DNA of 64,000 nt from Macrotrachela quadricornifera (Eukaryota > Rotifera > Eurotatoria > Philodinida > Philodinidae), in contig JAJEKB010021543.1 in the NCBI GenBank assembly GCA_022393335.1, positions 1,699,177 through 1,763,176 on the forward strand, given 5' to 3'. Position 1 is the stretch's first letter; the number at the start of each line of letters is the position of its first letter. The notes beneath the pieces are model-generated. The model was given only the letters and a program-made list of their open reading frames with translations, did no database searches and was not told where the DNA came from. The position numbers and the translations under genes are program-made. Of the stretch, positions 9,231 to 23,234 are shown piece after piece.

Positions 9231-12200
9231 AGTATCAGTATTTTTGTGTACTCAAAAAATGAATACATTCTAGAATCGCCCAGTGTATCCGGTCTGCCGT
9301 TTACACGATAATTTTTGACAATTACATCCAATTGTGTTGAAATTTTGTGCACAGAATTGTCTCGTCAATATCTTGGTCGAGTTCAAAGATGAGAATGATT
9401 CGCTAAGAGATAGCTGAGTTATCGAAAAAATTGTCATTATTGACTAGACCATCCCTGACGGGAGGAGGAGTACAGGAATTTTTTTAAAAAAATTTTTTTT
9501 CTCAGAATTATTCGCAACATGTATGAATCGACTCAGTTTTTAACTCTGATTCCGAATATTATATTAGTTTTGAATGAACTTGTAGTTTTTTAAGTGAAAT
9601 TTGCCTAAATATATCTTGGATAACTAGAGGCTTTGTAGTGTTCTCAATGCATGGTTTTGTCGCTACTAAAAAGAGTTATCAAATGGGAAAACTCTGAACT
9701 CGATAGCTATTAATATTAGTGGATTATTATGAAAATATTGATACCTCTGTCTATCATATATCTCTAATAGATTCATGAGATTACCTATGACCATAATCGC
9801 GCTAGATATAAACCCAGATCCACTCTGAAATGACTCCTCCTACCCAGTTTTCTAAACTGAGCATGAATCTGAACTCGATTTCTGTGATTTCTAAAAATAT
9901 TATACCACTGTGGAGCTGAGTCAATAATCACCAGATTGGATCGACCACAATATCGTTCATGTTAACTTGAATCCCCAGGTTTTTATTTTTATAGTTTAGT
10001 GAGAAAAGATGTGTCTTGATGAGATCTATGTTTTGTAGAAAAATAAGCCTAGGATATTGTGTATCAGGTGAGAAAAATTCAAAATCCCATCTCCCGGAGT
10101 GTAATATTTCTTCGGATTTATGCAATTTTTGACTTCTAGCACTTCTTTTATCAAATAACTTACTCACCTGTTCAATTAAGATGCCCCAGAGCTCAAGCGG
10201 CCCAGCCGTTCACTAGATGAGGTCAAAATGCTCATCATAGAGTCAAGGTAGCTAGTTTTCAGACAGTTCAACATTTATTTTTCTGTTCTTTTAACTGAAT
10301 GAAAAAAAATTCATTTTATTATGAGATTCAGTACACTTTTAAAAAAGTTATCTTAACTTTTACCATTTATTTCATCATCTTTATGAAAAAGTAAATACAT
10401 TAGCATTTAAAAAAAAACTTTCTTTGTAATTCATTATTTTTTATTGCTTTTTCTCAAATATAATTCATCCTTATAGGACAAATATTTAGTTGTTTTTTAA
10501 ATTCTTTTATAACCAAATGTGCATTACAAAGAGAGGCTGCAACGCTTCTACTCGTTTTTGAAAATAATTAATTGGAATTCTAATATTTGTAAGCACACTT
10601 ACAATTTTTTTCGGAGTAAGAGTCTATATTTAATTTTTCGATTTTTTTAAAAACATGTCGTACAAAGTAGTAGTGATGAGTCTTCAAAGACTTTCAGAAG
10701 TACTACGTATTTACTTGGTATGGAGTGAATACGTAATCTTAGCAGCTTATGGCTTCATCAGAAAACCAATATTTATACGAGTTCTTTTTGCTTGTTCATA
10801 AAAAATTTTCAGGATTAGATAAATCAAGGTCTTCTTTTTAATGTATTTACCTCTCTTGAAATAAATGTGTAATCGTACTGATGTAAATAGGTTAAATCTA
10901 TAATCACCACTAATTTTATTAAGAACCATAAAACTGAATTTTTTTCCAACATAAAAATATATTTCAGTGATATTTCTCTATTCATTTTTCTATTCTATGA
11001 ATATGTTATTCATAAAGAAAGGAAAAGTAACGATAAGGTCATCTTTTTATCAAATTATTTTTCAAACAGAATGACATATTCCGACTCAGCATGAGCGCCT
11101 TAGAGTTATTAAAAAAACCAATTTTTTTTCTACTCGGGTCAAACAAGCACGGTCGTAAACGATCGTATATAATCATCGTACTCATTGATCCAGGTAACTC
11201 TACTAAATGATGCATTTTCAAATATAAATTCTGGTTTTTATCTCGAATACCAAGCTAAAATTCGAAAACAACGGATTTTTTTTTGAGAAACTTTTATTTT
11301 ATAATAGGATCTTTATAGAAAATTGTTTCAGCTCCCATTATCAGGCGATCTAGCAACATAATTAGGAAGCTTAAAATATGCAAGACAAATATGAAATCAT
11401 ATCGTTAGCCAGAATCATCTAAAAGAATCGTTTCAAAGTCGAGCTAATGTGAGTTTTTATTTCTTTACATTTCATAATCTACATTAATATCTGACTTTAT
11501 CTCGAGATTTTCACTATTTAACCATGTTTTTCATATAATTTCTTGTTTTTGAAGTCATATTTTAGATCAGCAACAAAATCTACATCTAATGATGGATCAT
11601 TTGCCAGAATTAAAAAAAAAATTCTATAGTTTTGAAGTGCTCTGTGGGTGTCAGATAGAGGTTAAAGATGAAAACTGTTTCCGGATAAAAAATAATGTCT
11701 GATTTTATTCAGAATCTCATGCTGATTCAGTATATGACATTCTGCTTGAAAGATATTTTGATAAAGAAATGAACTTATCGTTTCTTTTCCTATCTTTATA
11801 AAGGAGTAACATCTCATCGCTAATCTTTGTTTTCAGCAATTGTATGTTTCCCAATTGGCGAACACCGTAATCTTCAAAAAGTTTTTTTTTTTGTTCGATC
11901 TCGCGTGGAAGTTCGCCAATAGCGAAATTACAGAGACTCCCTAATAGATAGCATGTGTATAGTATGTAAAAATAGATAGAGAAATGTTTTAATCTTCTAG
12001 ATTTTTTTCATGAGAAACTTTTTTTTGTGTAGATGAATACCACTGATATATTCTATTATCTTAGAAAAAATTTAGTTTTATTATTCCAAGTAAAATTAGC
12101 AGTAATTACTCATTTACCTTACTTAAACCAGCATGAATATTAATAAGAAAATAATTTTTCTTTCGTTCAGATACACTTATAACACATCAAAAGTAGTGGC

Positions 12201-13173
12201 AGATGTACTGTAATGCATCATAAAAGGCTTTAAAAAACTTTCGCTCTATATTTCTATGCTATTGGGACCAGTGATTTTTTAAATAACTTTCGATAAATAC
12301 ACGATAGAGAACTAGACTATTGGAAAGAGAAGGTGATGATGCATTGAATCATGTATTATAGGTTTATTTCTTAATATTGGATTTCTGAAGTATTTTTATT
12401 CAATTTTCAAACTGTAAAGAAAATAATTTTTGCATAAATTTTGGTAGAAAATAGTATTAAAGTCTCGACTAGAATACATATTATTCATCTCAGCATTTCG
12501 TACTTTGAAGATTTAGAGTTTTGATTTAAATTTATAGTTGATAATTTAAAATTTACTATAAACAACTTACTAGATAAGTTTATTCTCGAAGAGATCATTT
12601 GGAAACTTTACAAAAACCAGATCAGGCAGTTCTAGCATATAAGATTCGATGCGTTTTCATTTCCTCGTTTCAACAGTGAAAACCATACTTCTCTAAGAAA
12701 TTACTCCTTATTTTTTAAAATTTGTATTAATACAATCAGTATATATATTATAACGAAACAGATCTTATCGAAACTTTATTACTTTTATAAGGAATTACAG
12801 TAGTTTAGCCACTATTTTTGGACTATCGTAAGTACATACTTCAATACTGATATATATAAAATCATTTTCCTAAAAAACAATGTAATTAAAATCTAATTAT
12901 TTTTAAAAATATCGAAACGTAGACAGATTTGAAAAATAGAATTTGTGAATTCTTCTTTTGATATTCATAACTTATACTGATCCATTTGAAATGCGAATAT
13001 GTACTATGTATTTAATATTCTTCTAAACAAAATTAATTTTTTTATAAAACTTTCGTATATACAAATTTTAGAAATAATTATTCCTACATAGATTAGTTCT
13101 ACATAGTAGATTTACTATTTAACTGTTTACTAAATATAACAACTGTCTAATTGGATCTATTACGAAATTTCTT
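9231..13173. other. Intergenic, no gene; possible decayed MITE arm
   Basis: No supported gene in about 3.9 kb. A stretch near 12265-12340 (TTTTTAAATAACTTTCGAT...) resembles one arm of the ACTATAGTCC MITE family found at 16812 and 23592, so it may be a worn half copy. Short AT-rich repeats elsewhere are unexplained. Confidence 0.45.
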
Positions 13174-14239
13174 ATGCATAATAACCAAGACAAAAAAGTC
13201 GCTTTTATCCTCAATTCGATTACGCTTGGTAATAGTTCATTTGCATGTTTGGTATCATGGATCATCTTTACTATCATCATATATCATATATATTATAAAC
13301 GTATAAAACGAGAAGACAAAATAACGATTTATCTTTGTGCTAATATTTATTTTATACTTTCAATATATGCAACAACATTAGAATCAATACATATTCGAGC
13401 ATTATTAGGTGATTTATATGAACAATCTTTCAATTCATCATGGTGTTTATTCTCGGGATATTTGTCTCTCATTTTACTTTGTATGATGTGTATGACGTTT
13501 GTAAATCAGGTAATTAGAAAATTGTAAGTAAGAAAAGNNNNNNNNNNTATGACGTTTGTAAATCAGGTAATTAGAAAATTGTAAGTAAGAAAAGTGCTTT
13601 ATCTTTGGATATTTTTAGGCGTTCTATCGTCTAGTTCGAATTATCTATGGACAATATAGATGGCTTCAACATTTTCGATTTTATATGATTTTACCTGTTA
13701 TAGAATTGATATGTGCATGTGCTCTCATGTGTCCTTTTATTCCTTGGAATGGTGTAGTGTATTTTAACAATGATTATTTTTGTTATGTATCAATGACGAA
13801 TATTCCAGCTGTTCTTTGGGCAGCATTTGTTGTTTACATCATACCATTCATGTGTATATTAATTATATATATTCGTATAACAAAATTTATTCGGCAACAA
13901 CGGAATAATCAAGTATTAGCGATGACACAACGACAAGCACGAGATCTTTTGATTATGCGACGTATTTTTGTTATTGTTAGTTTGTTACTTGTTCTTGGAA
14001 TACCGGCAATGCCACTTATAGTAATGTTCATTATAACAGGAAAAGAATATCCTCTAACAGTTCGTATAACATTTTTTCCAGTTGCTATATCTACAGCTGG
14101 ATTAAGTGTAGCATTACCTTTTTCTATTCCTCAACTGAATCATATTGTTCGAAAATTATGGCAATCAAATAATGTGATCCCTTTAACTGGTAGTTTGGCA
14201 TATTCAACTCAAATGAAAACTGTCGGCAATATTGATTGA
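13174..14239 (+). CDS. 7TM receptor, rhodopsin-like, two exons
   Basis: The exons 13174-13509 and 13619-14239 join in phase 0 to give 318 residues. The intron (donor GTAATT) appears twice because of the assembly gap at 13538. Seven hydrophobic helices are visible: about residues 20-45, 54-75, 88-113, 134-155, 171-195, 217-241 and 250-275. The third helix is followed by YRLVRIIYG where class A receptors have DRY, and the seventh ends SVALPFSIPQL in place of NPxxY, so two switch motifs are changed. A cysteine sits at the start of helix 3 (WCLFSGY) and another in extracellular loop 2 (DYFCYVS), matching the usual disulfide. Large lineage-specific sets of such short receptors are known in bdelloids. 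The ligand cannot be told. It is likely a plasma membrane receptor; confidence in the 7TM call is high, in the class A assignment moderate. Confidence 0.85.
13491..13594. other. Assembly gap with 47-bp duplicated flanks
   Basis: The 47 bases at 13491-13537 are repeated exactly at 13548-13594 on either side of ten Ns (13538-13547). This is the signature of two overlapping contig ends joined with a default gap, not of a biological duplication. The true sequence probably has one copy, which makes the receptor intron about 52 nt (13567-13618). Confidence 0.95.
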
Positions 14240-16811
14240 TTTCCCGTTGTCAATGAATCAATAATAGAATTTTTAGATTTTTTTTATATAATATAATAAA
14301 TATTGTCTATGTATTCGTATGATCTGTCGTATTAATTGTAAAATATTAAATCTTAAATGGTTTTTTTTTTGATGTTTATTTATCATTATATTTTTATTCG
14401 TATTGTTTCTAATAAAAAATATTTGTTGTATTAAGTGTCGTTGTTTCTATACTAAATAAAAAAATCGAAATTCATATGCTTACAACAAATAGCTAATCCG
14501 AACTAGATTAAATATTCAATGTGTATTATTTCATGTAAGCATTTGACTTCATGTTAGACGGTTTTACCTTTTGAACTTATATGTCCCTTTCAAAGAACAC
14601 ATTTTAATAATCGGATATAGTTATTATAAGAATTAGTGTATTCGAAGATTTTAAGTTTTTACTTTCAAATCAACTATTTTCACTTTTAATCGATAGTCGA
14701 GATATATCAACCGCAATGGATCAACAATTATTTTTTAATAACAGTGCGTTTAGAATTTTCTGAGGAGTCTACTTTTAAAAATCTGATAAATAGTTTTGCA
14801 TCTCTCGAAAATTGCAATCGAGTTGACTGTGAACAAATTCAAAGAACATTTTATCAAAATAATAATCAAAAGTCAAATTTAATGCACACAACGATGTTTG
14901 AGATGTGAAGAATGGAATGTGATCATTGTCACAAACTCTTCTATTTCTTGAAAGAAAACTAGTCTTAAAAACTTCATTCTTGCGTGAATCTGCCAGAATC
15001 AAAGGAACGGTATAAAAGTTTGAAATTTTTAGTTAAGATACGTGTTGTTGAATTTTGCTTTATCTCGATCTGAAGTAATGAAGTATCAAAATTGCTTAAA
15101 ATGTCAACGACTGAATTTTATCAAAAGAAAATCTATCATATGCAGAAGTTATTGATACATGTCTACAAAAAATGTCGGTTCAATCGATCGAGTTACTCTT
15201 GAAAAGACGAACTTGTCAAGATATTTCCTAGTTGAAACACCTATTTTATGACCTTTCGTAAAACACATAAAAATTCTAGGATTTTCAGTCGAAACTTAAA
15301 TTTACTAGCACGTATTCAGAAAAATTTCGTGTTAACAAAACATAGAAATACACGAATTACAATATTTTTATTGAATAATGTGTAATTCCTGAAAACTAAT
15401 ATTCTCAATTCATGTTTTTATAAGAAGCATGAAATGTATAACAGAGGAGAAGAATATTTTTGTTTGGTCTAAACTCTACTTTTCAGGTCACTTCTTCCAC
15501 AATAGGGTCATAAATAAAACTTTTCTTTTTTATACTAGATTTATAATTGTTATCATGGATTTTATTTTTGGTAAAAATAATTACTTCGATATTTTTCTAA
15601 TATTTTAGTCGTTTTTCATGCCTTAATTCTCGAGTTAAGATAATTTACTATATATTTTAGGAGATTAAACAGTTAATCTATTGATACTGATTTTATTTGA
15701 ATTTACGCATCACTATTCACAGGGTGTCGAATCAGTATTGACTTATTTACATAATTAAAATCTTATCAACAGTTATGGGGAATCCTCCTTAGAAAAATCG
15801 ACTTTTCGTAAATAAATCAATAATAAGTTTTTACCATAAAAAGATGAATGGACAGGTTTCAATATATTTATCGTAAAAAATGTTTACCCTGCTACGCTGT
15901 TTCCCTTGAAATTTTTGCCGTTTTTAATTTTAGAAAAACTGATCACTGTTGCTTATAGCAACATTGTATATAATATTTTTATTTTAAATATGATAGATGG
16001 CGTTAGCTTATTTATCTGTTACGCCGTTTAGTAAAAGTTCATTAAAATAGATTGAAAATATACCATGTTAACATAATTCTTTTGGGATTTGACTAGAAAA
16101 ATCCATTTGAAAACTTCTTCAACGTTTTTCTCAGAATATGGTTGTCTATTAGGAAAATTGCAATCACTCCTCCAAATCTCGAACTATAACCAATATTATT
16201 TTTTCTTTTAAAACTCTCAACTAGAGCAAACTTTTCATCAGACAATTTTTTAAAACTTGATTCCTGGACTGAAAAAATTGGAATTTATTGTCGTTGGATC
16301 ACCATTTTTTATACTGATTTTTAGACCCTTCCACTAAAATGGTCATGAAAAATCAGTAAGATTGAACATAAAAATTCTGTCTGATGAAAAGTTGCACATT
16401 GATATGAGCGTCAGTTTGAAACAACCGCAGGCTCGATAGCATATATTGCGACGGATTGATATTTATTCTCCTGAAGGACAAAAATGAATCAGCTGAAACT
16501 CCGATCTAATATGACCAACCGGGCTGAAGGTTTCTACCAAAGGTGTATCTCTCCAGGATCACTCGTTTCTAAGGCGGTCCTTACATTCGAACGCATTTTT
16601 TCTGCATTGTGAATCTCAGTTACTTTGATCTTTAAATATAGTCCATCCATTTAATGTGTTATAAAATATCACTAATGTATCAATTCTGGAAATAAGGAAA
16701 TTCTCTGCTGTTAAACACATGTCTAATAGTGAATTGAGTCAGACTGAAATCGATTCCAATAGAATCACAATGATTGAAAGGAATTGTTGTAGAAGTTAAT
16801 GCCTAAGTTAT
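14240..16811. other. Intergenic, no gene seen
   Basis: The first 200 bp hold the 3'UTR of the receptor with several AATAAA/ATAAAT hexamers. The rest is AT-rich without a supported ORF or clear terminal repeats. Confidence 0.55.
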
Positions 16812-17499
16812 ATTATAGTCCATTTCAGAGTTGAATGGCTTTGGGCATTTTTTGAATAACTCTCGATAGGTACAAGGTAGAAAGCTGCAGTTTTCACCAT
16901 TGGAAAGTGGCTTATCTAGCATGTCGATTCATTTAAAATTGTTGAAACTTATTTCAGAATTCAGTAGTGATCCATGGTCATCTTGGAATAGTTAATTGTT
17001 GTCCTATGAAAATTGAACCAATTTTAAACTTTAAGGGATGGACTAGAATAGCCAAATGATGGGTTACAAATCTAGAAAATGTCGAAATTCGTATCTTGAT
17101 TTATAGAAAAATTATAAACATAACACTGACTGCATTTTTACACAGTTTTTTCTTAAATTCACCTTAAATTACAAGTGACATATTCTAAGTTTCGTTTTTC
17201 AAGCAAAAAATCGATAAAATTAACCAAAATCTGTCTAAAAATGCAGTCAGTGTCATGTTTCTAATTTTTATATAAATTAAGACAAAAATTTCAGCCTTTT
17301 CTAAATTTGTAGTCTGTCAGCTGGTAATTCTATTCCATTCCTTAAAGTTTAAGATCGGCTCTATTTTCATAGGACAACAATCAACTAATTCAACATGAGC
17401 ATGAATCGATACGCTAGATAAGCCACTTTCTATCTTGTACCTATCGAGAGTTATTCAAAAAAATACCCACGGTCATTTAACTCTGAAATGGATTATAGT
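16812..17499. mobile_element. Palindromic MITE, ACTATAGTCC family, copy 1
   Basis: The ends are inverted copies: TATAGTCCATTTCAGAGTT on the left and AACTCTGAAATGGATTATAG on the right. The arms extend about 300 bp with matching landmarks such as GAATAACTCTCGATAGGTAC, TAGATAAGCCACTTTC and CATAGGACAACAAT. An inner hairpin carries TGACTGCATTTTTA and its complement. It has no coding capacity. It lies about 550 bp upstream of the intact FG-GAP gene. Confidence 0.85.
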
Positions 17500-18050
17500 G
17501 ACTTTGACATGTTCGGGCCATTTTAAAGGTCTAACTTGTTTATATCTATAATAAAAAAAATCACGGACAGGAATTTTAGTTTTCTCGAGATATTGTCCAA
17601 ATATCAGGGAAGAAAAGCAGAAAAATGGTATACAACGGAGGATCAAATTGACTTTTAAAAATATTATAAAAATTTATCAAAAATAGCACCAAAATGTTTG
17701 CCGCGTTGAGATGTATTGATCTATATAGTTTCCTGAGAGATCTGCCGGAAAAACGTCAATGGACCGTTTGGTAGTCAAAATGACCTGCATCGTTTGATAA
17801 AAGATGAAATCATTTCATCAAACAAAAACAATTAGTCATGGTAAAAAGTACAGTATCTTTGAATATAACTTTCATCCACATATCGATTTTCAAAAATCAA
17901 ATTGTAAGGCTTTAGTGAAACTGACACCACTAGGCGTTAAGCTATAAGTAATAAAAAACAGCCGATGAGCTGAAATATATTAATGAAGATAAAGTCAGTA
18001 TCGATTTATTCATAAAGGCATTGATACTAATTCAATTTTATTCAACCAAT
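17500..18050. other. Upstream region of the FG-GAP gene
   Basis: Non-coding. The last 50 bp resemble the region upstream of the pseudogene copy on the other strand (both contain ATTCA...GATACT...ATTC...CGATTTTAT/CAATTTTAT...CAATATGG), so the promoter was duplicated together with the gene. Confidence 0.6.
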
Positions 18051-21000
18051 ATGGCTTTTATCTCACTACTATTACTTACTGTATTTAGTGCATACACGCT
18101 TACTGGAAGTGTAATAGGTAAATTAATGAGCATTCAATTTTTCTCTCTGTACGTCAAATGAAAAAGTGAGAATAATGCTGTACGAATCAGACGCGGTTGA
18201 GGAGCTAAAATCTCATAGAGACAGTGAGTGTAAGGAGAGAAGTTGAATACTTGAAGATATAGTTGAGTTAAACTTTCCAGTTTGACATGAATGGTCAATC
18301 GTCACGTCTAATGCACAGATTTAAAAATATATCACAATACTTTGCAGACGTACAAAAAAATCTATGATAGAACTACTATATTGAAATAAGTATAGAACTG
18401 ATTCTGATACTCATTTTTCAAAAGCTTCATTTTATTTATAATCCAAAAACATTATCGATAGAAACTCGTCGTATAGCTTTACGTTGAAAGTACTGAAAAA
18501 GTTTTCATATGTACAGTTAAAAAAAATCTCAAGTGTTATTTTTTACAATCTCAACGATCAGACGATTAAAGTACAAAACAAGTTCTATATCCTCTGATTA
18601 GTTTTATGAACTTTGATTTTCGTGACTCTTTATTCCTGGATTTTAATAGTGACATCTTCTAAGGATATCAATAGTAATGAGTTGTACCATATCCCATTTC
18701 ATTTTCATTCTTCAATATTATTACCACTAAGTGATATTTTCTAGCAAAATATACTACTCTTTGAAACACTGAGGATGAAAAAAGTTATTAAAAATAGGGC
18801 TGTCCTTTTCTTGAAGAAAATTATTAAGTTAGATAGATATGAAATGTTAATAGATTTGTGTAGATCTAGATATGCATCAAACTTGAACTGTGATCCAATT
18901 CAATCCTTCATATACAGTGCAGAAAAAAGCGAAAACTAATTTTTCTAATCTATCCATTTCGTTAAAGTTTTTCTCTTTGAGTAAAGCAAAATACATTTAA
19001 TATAAGAGACGAAACACGAAAATATTAAAATTAACATCATATTGCTGATTTTCCTATTCTGTTTGCAATTGTTCATAAAAATTGTATAAATAGTCGAACA
19101 TTACAAGATTTGAACTTTCTCTTCTCAAAGCACAGAGAAAGTAAAAATATTAATGATAATTGAAAGATAGTCTTTGTATACGTTTAAATCACTTGTTTAT
19201 ATTTTAAGAAGCTGCCTGTCAAGCACCATACGGTCTACCCAACACATATGTTACTGGTACTAATCCCTCTAATGTGCTAGCAGTTGATCTTAACAATGAT
19301 AATGAATTGGATCTAGTAGTGACTAACTCCCACAATAACACAGTTGGTATACTACTTGGAAATGGAAATGGAACATTCCAGAAACAAAAGTTGTATTCAA
19401 CCGGTGACTACCCATCAGGTGTTGCAGCAGATGATTTCAATCATGATACTATATTGGATATAGTAGTCACCAACTCATTTGGTAATAACATTGGTATCTT
19501 GCTTGGTAATGGAGATGGAACTTTTCAGAATCAAACAACATATTCAACTCCTACTTATCCCCAAGCTGTGGAGACAGGTGATTTTAATGGTGATACTAAA
19601 ATTGATTTAGCAGTGGTCAATTGGGGTGATAGTAGCATTAGTGTGTTTCTCGGTAATGGAAAAGGAGCATTTCACCAACATATAAAGTATAACGTTAAGT
19701 TTAGACCAAGTGATATTGCAATAGGTGATTTCAATAATGATACTAAACTAGATCTAGTGACGTCAAATGGCGAAGGAACATATAGCAGTATTAATGTTTT
19801 CCTTGGCGATGGGAATGGAACCTTTCAGAAATCAATAGAATATTTAGTTGGCGATAAACCATCTTCTGTGGCAGTAGCTGATTTCAACAATGATACTAAA
19901 CTAGATATAGTAACAACCAATTTTAATGGCAACAACGTTAGTATACTGCTCGGTAATGGAAATGGAACGTTTCAGAATCGCATGACTTATGCAGTTGGTC
20001 ATTGGCCATCATTTGTAACAGTAAGCGATTTCAATAAGGATTCCAAACTAGATTTAGCGGTGACCAACAACGCTGACAACAGTATCAGTATATTACTGGG
20101 TAATGGAGATGGTAGTTTTGAAAATCAAAGAAACTATTTTATTGGTTGGAGTCCCTCTTCTGTGACAGTTGGTGATTTTAATAAAAATAATAAATTAGAC
20201 CTGGCAGCAATCAACTACGGTACTGATACGATTCATATTCTCTTTGGTAATGGAGATGGAACATTTCTTCCTAATCGAACGAAAATTTCGGTTGCTTCTC
20301 GTCCATCCTTCATAACTAAAGGTGACTTTAACAACGATACTAAACTAGATTTGGTAACGTCAAATGCCGATAGGGATGACAGCACCGTGAGTATACTGCT
20401 TGGCAATGGAGATGGAACATTTCAGAATCAAATGAAGTATTCAGTTGGCCCTTCTCCAGCATGTGTAACAACAGGTGATTTCAACAATGATACAAAATTA
20501 GATCTAGCAACAACAAATTCGGGTGGTAACAGTATTAGTGTCTTACTTGGTAATGGAAATGGAACGTTTCAAAATCAAACCAAGTATACTATTGGTTTTC
20601 GATCAACTTTTGTTATAGCGGCTGATTTTAATAATGATAAAAAATTAGACTTAATGACAGCTAACGGTGATGATAGTGAGAACAGCATCAGTCTATTGCT
20701 TGGCAATGGGAATGGAACATTTCAGAGACAAATGAAATTTGCAGTTGGTGCTGAACCATCTTGTCTGGCAGTAGCTGATTTCAATAATGATGCTAAACTA
20801 GATGTAGTAACAACCAACAGTAATGATGCAACCATTAGTGTGTTGCTTGGCTATGGAAATGGAACGTTTCACAGACAAAGAAAGTATGTAGTTGGTAATA
20901 GGCCAACCTCCATAACGGTAGGTGACTTCAATAAAGACTTTAAAATGGATCTGGCAGTTGTTAACTCTTATGGAGATAGTATTAGTATATTACTGGGCAA

Positions 21001-21304
21001 TGGAGATGGTATATTTCAGAATCAAGTGATGTATTTAACTAGTCGTAATCCATCTTCGATTTCATCAGGTGATCTAAATAATGATACTAATCTAGATTTA
21101 GCCGTAACTAATGCCAGTGGCGACAGTGTCAGTTTATTGCTCGGCAATGGTGATGGAACATTCCAAAATCAAATAATGTATTCAATTGATCATGGTCCTT
21201 CATCTGTGACAGTAGGTGATTTTAAAAATGATAACAAACTAGATTTAGCTGTGCTCAGTTTTGATGCTAGTGACATAACTATTCTTCTCAATTTATGTCC
21301 ATAA
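18051..21304 (+). CDS. Secreted FG-GAP/VCBS repeat protein, two exons
   Basis: Exon 1 is 18051-18117 (67 nt) and encodes a signal peptide with a hydrophobic core (MAFISLLLLTVFSAY). A 1,091-nt intron follows. Exon 2, 19209-21304, starts in phase 1 and encodes the rest. The spliced protein is about 720 residues. After a short ACQAPYG linker it consists of 13 full tandem repeats of about 50 residues and a partial fourteenth. Each repeat has a pattern such as PSSVTVGDFNNDTKLDLAV, then SISVLLGNGNGTF. The D-x-N-x-D-x-x-x-D loop is the calcium-binding loop of FG-GAP/integrin-type beta-propellers, and LLGNGDGTF is the VCBS signature. Two seven-bladed propellers would fit 14 repeats (inference). It is likely extracellular and adhesive or ligand-binding. 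Bacterial-style repeats with a eukaryotic signal exon suggest an acquired or expanded family. A second, broken copy lies at 21924-23234 on the other strand. Confidence 0.9.
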
Positions 21305-21923
21305 TACAGTTAAATATTAATCAATGCAAATGGAAGGTTATTAAATATAATTTATCTAAGTTAACTGACATTCTCTACATTATTCTCTATTTCCTTCTCA
21401 TACGATTTTGTTATTCTACTCTTCTGAATTTCATTTCATCTTCTAAGTATATATTTGATTGATTATTACGTAGAATGTCCGTGTGTTTTTAAATATTTGC
21501 AGATGAAACTGTGTATTTGATGGAAAATGACTGTGTGATATCATATGTGATAAAAACTGACTTCAATCTATCTTAGTGTCTTAGTTTACTGTAAGAGTAT
21601 TGGTTGAGTATCAGATACGGTCGAATTGTACTTTCAAATTTACCTCTGATCCTTTTTTGTAGTCTTCCGATTAGTCTGAACAAGTTCAACAGACAAAACA
21701 GATTAGACATGACGAGATTCAAGAACATTCCAGACTAATTCAGACGCATTTGAAGGAAGATTTCTCCAAAAAGTGATTAGTTAAGACGATCGTCCTCATA
21801 CATGTTTTTTACATGAGAAGATCGAAGTTTTTACTGTTGTTCTTAAGAATTTTATTATTTTATTTGAAAAGTAAAATTGTATCTCATGAACGTTTATAAG
21901 CACATCTAAAATAAAGAAATAAA
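21305..21923. other. Spacer between convergent FG-GAP genes
   Basis: About 620 bp between the two stop codons. It is AT-rich and no gene is seen. Confidence 0.6.
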
Positions 21924-23234
21924 TTACGAGCATAAGTTGAAAAGAATGGTGACACTGTTGTCATCGACATTGGTCATTGCTCAACCCAGTTTGTTTTTAT
22001 CTTTGAATGCACCACCTACTAGAGATGAAGGACCTTTATCGACTGTATATATTAATTGGTTTTGAAAAGTGCCATTCCCATTGCCAAGCAATACACTGAC
22101 ATTGCTGTCATCCATGTTAGTCACTGCCAGATCTAATTTATTATCATTGTTTAGATCAGCTGGAAAAACTGATGCTGGCATAGAGTTAGTTTTATACATC
22201 TTTTGTTTATGAAATGTTCCATCACCATTGCCCAGCAATATACTGATAGTATTGTTACCGAAGTTTGCTACAGCTAGATCTAGTTTGGTATCACTGTTAA
22301 AATCACCTACAGTTACAGAGGATGGATGTGAACTGACGGTATATTTTCTCTGATTCTAAAAAGTTCCATCTCCATTACCAAGTAATACACTGACATCACT
22401 ACTATAAGCATTGGCTACTGCAATATCGAGTTTAGCATCATGATTGGAATCACCAGCTGTAAGAGTGAGTGGAGTAGAACCAACTGAATATGTCGTTTGA
22501 TTGTAGAATGCTCCATGCCCATTTTCAAGCAATACACTGACGCTGTTATGACCAGTCTCAACCAAAGCTAAATCTAATTTACCATCGTTATTAAAATTAC
22601 CCGATGATATAAAATTGGCAGAATATTTAATATGAATCTTTTCTGTTTCTCCGTACGATGTTTGATAGATAGATTCTAAAAGTAGGAAGTAGTCAATAAA
22701 TATCTCAGTTACTTGTTTTCATGCTGAATAGCCCAGCAGATTTTCATATTCTTATGGAAAAATGTACGAGTAAAGAGTTCTGGTAGTCAAAGAACATAAA
22801 ATAATTGAAGAGTATAATAACTTTTTCTTCTTTTTTCTTATAAAACGAATTCATTATAATCGATATATCAAGTGCAAGTGTTAGTTTTGATTTTGTTCCT
22901 AGGAAATTAGAGTTTGTATAGATTTCCCTTCTTTGAAACATAGAACCTGAGAATTCACAGCATTCTATCATAAAATAAACGAGGAAAGTGCTTATTACAT
23001 GCGTACATATTCCTTGAGAATCGAACCTAAGGAACAGAAATCCTGACATCGTAAAGTTTCAACAATAGTCTGATTTCGTTATACGATGAAAAGAGACAAA
23101 CAGTTCAATGTAGACTTTATAAGCAAATTAAAGTGGATATCAGTCAATTTTATATTCAAAAATCTACCTGTAACAGTATTAGCACACATACATGCACTGA
23201 ATACAATCAGCATTAACAGTGGAATAGAAACCAT
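21924..23234 (-). pseudogene. FG-GAP repeat protein paralogue, pseudogene
   Basis: Exon 1 is 23168-23234 on the minus strand: 67 nt, exactly as in the plus-strand copy, encoding a signal peptide (MVSIPLLMLIVFSACM). A 492-nt intron follows (22676-23167). Exon 2, 22675-21924, begins with a peptide aligned to the other copy (ESIYQTSYG against EAACQAPYG) and holds about five repeats. It ends with an ILFNLCS tail matching ILLNLCP. Two in-frame stops break it: TAG at 22356-22358, inside the GDGTF-x-NQ motif, and TGA at 21981-21983. The frame is otherwise intact across both stops, so inactivation is recent, or readthrough occurs. Fewer repeats than the paralogue point to repeat loss or gain. Confidence 0.85.
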
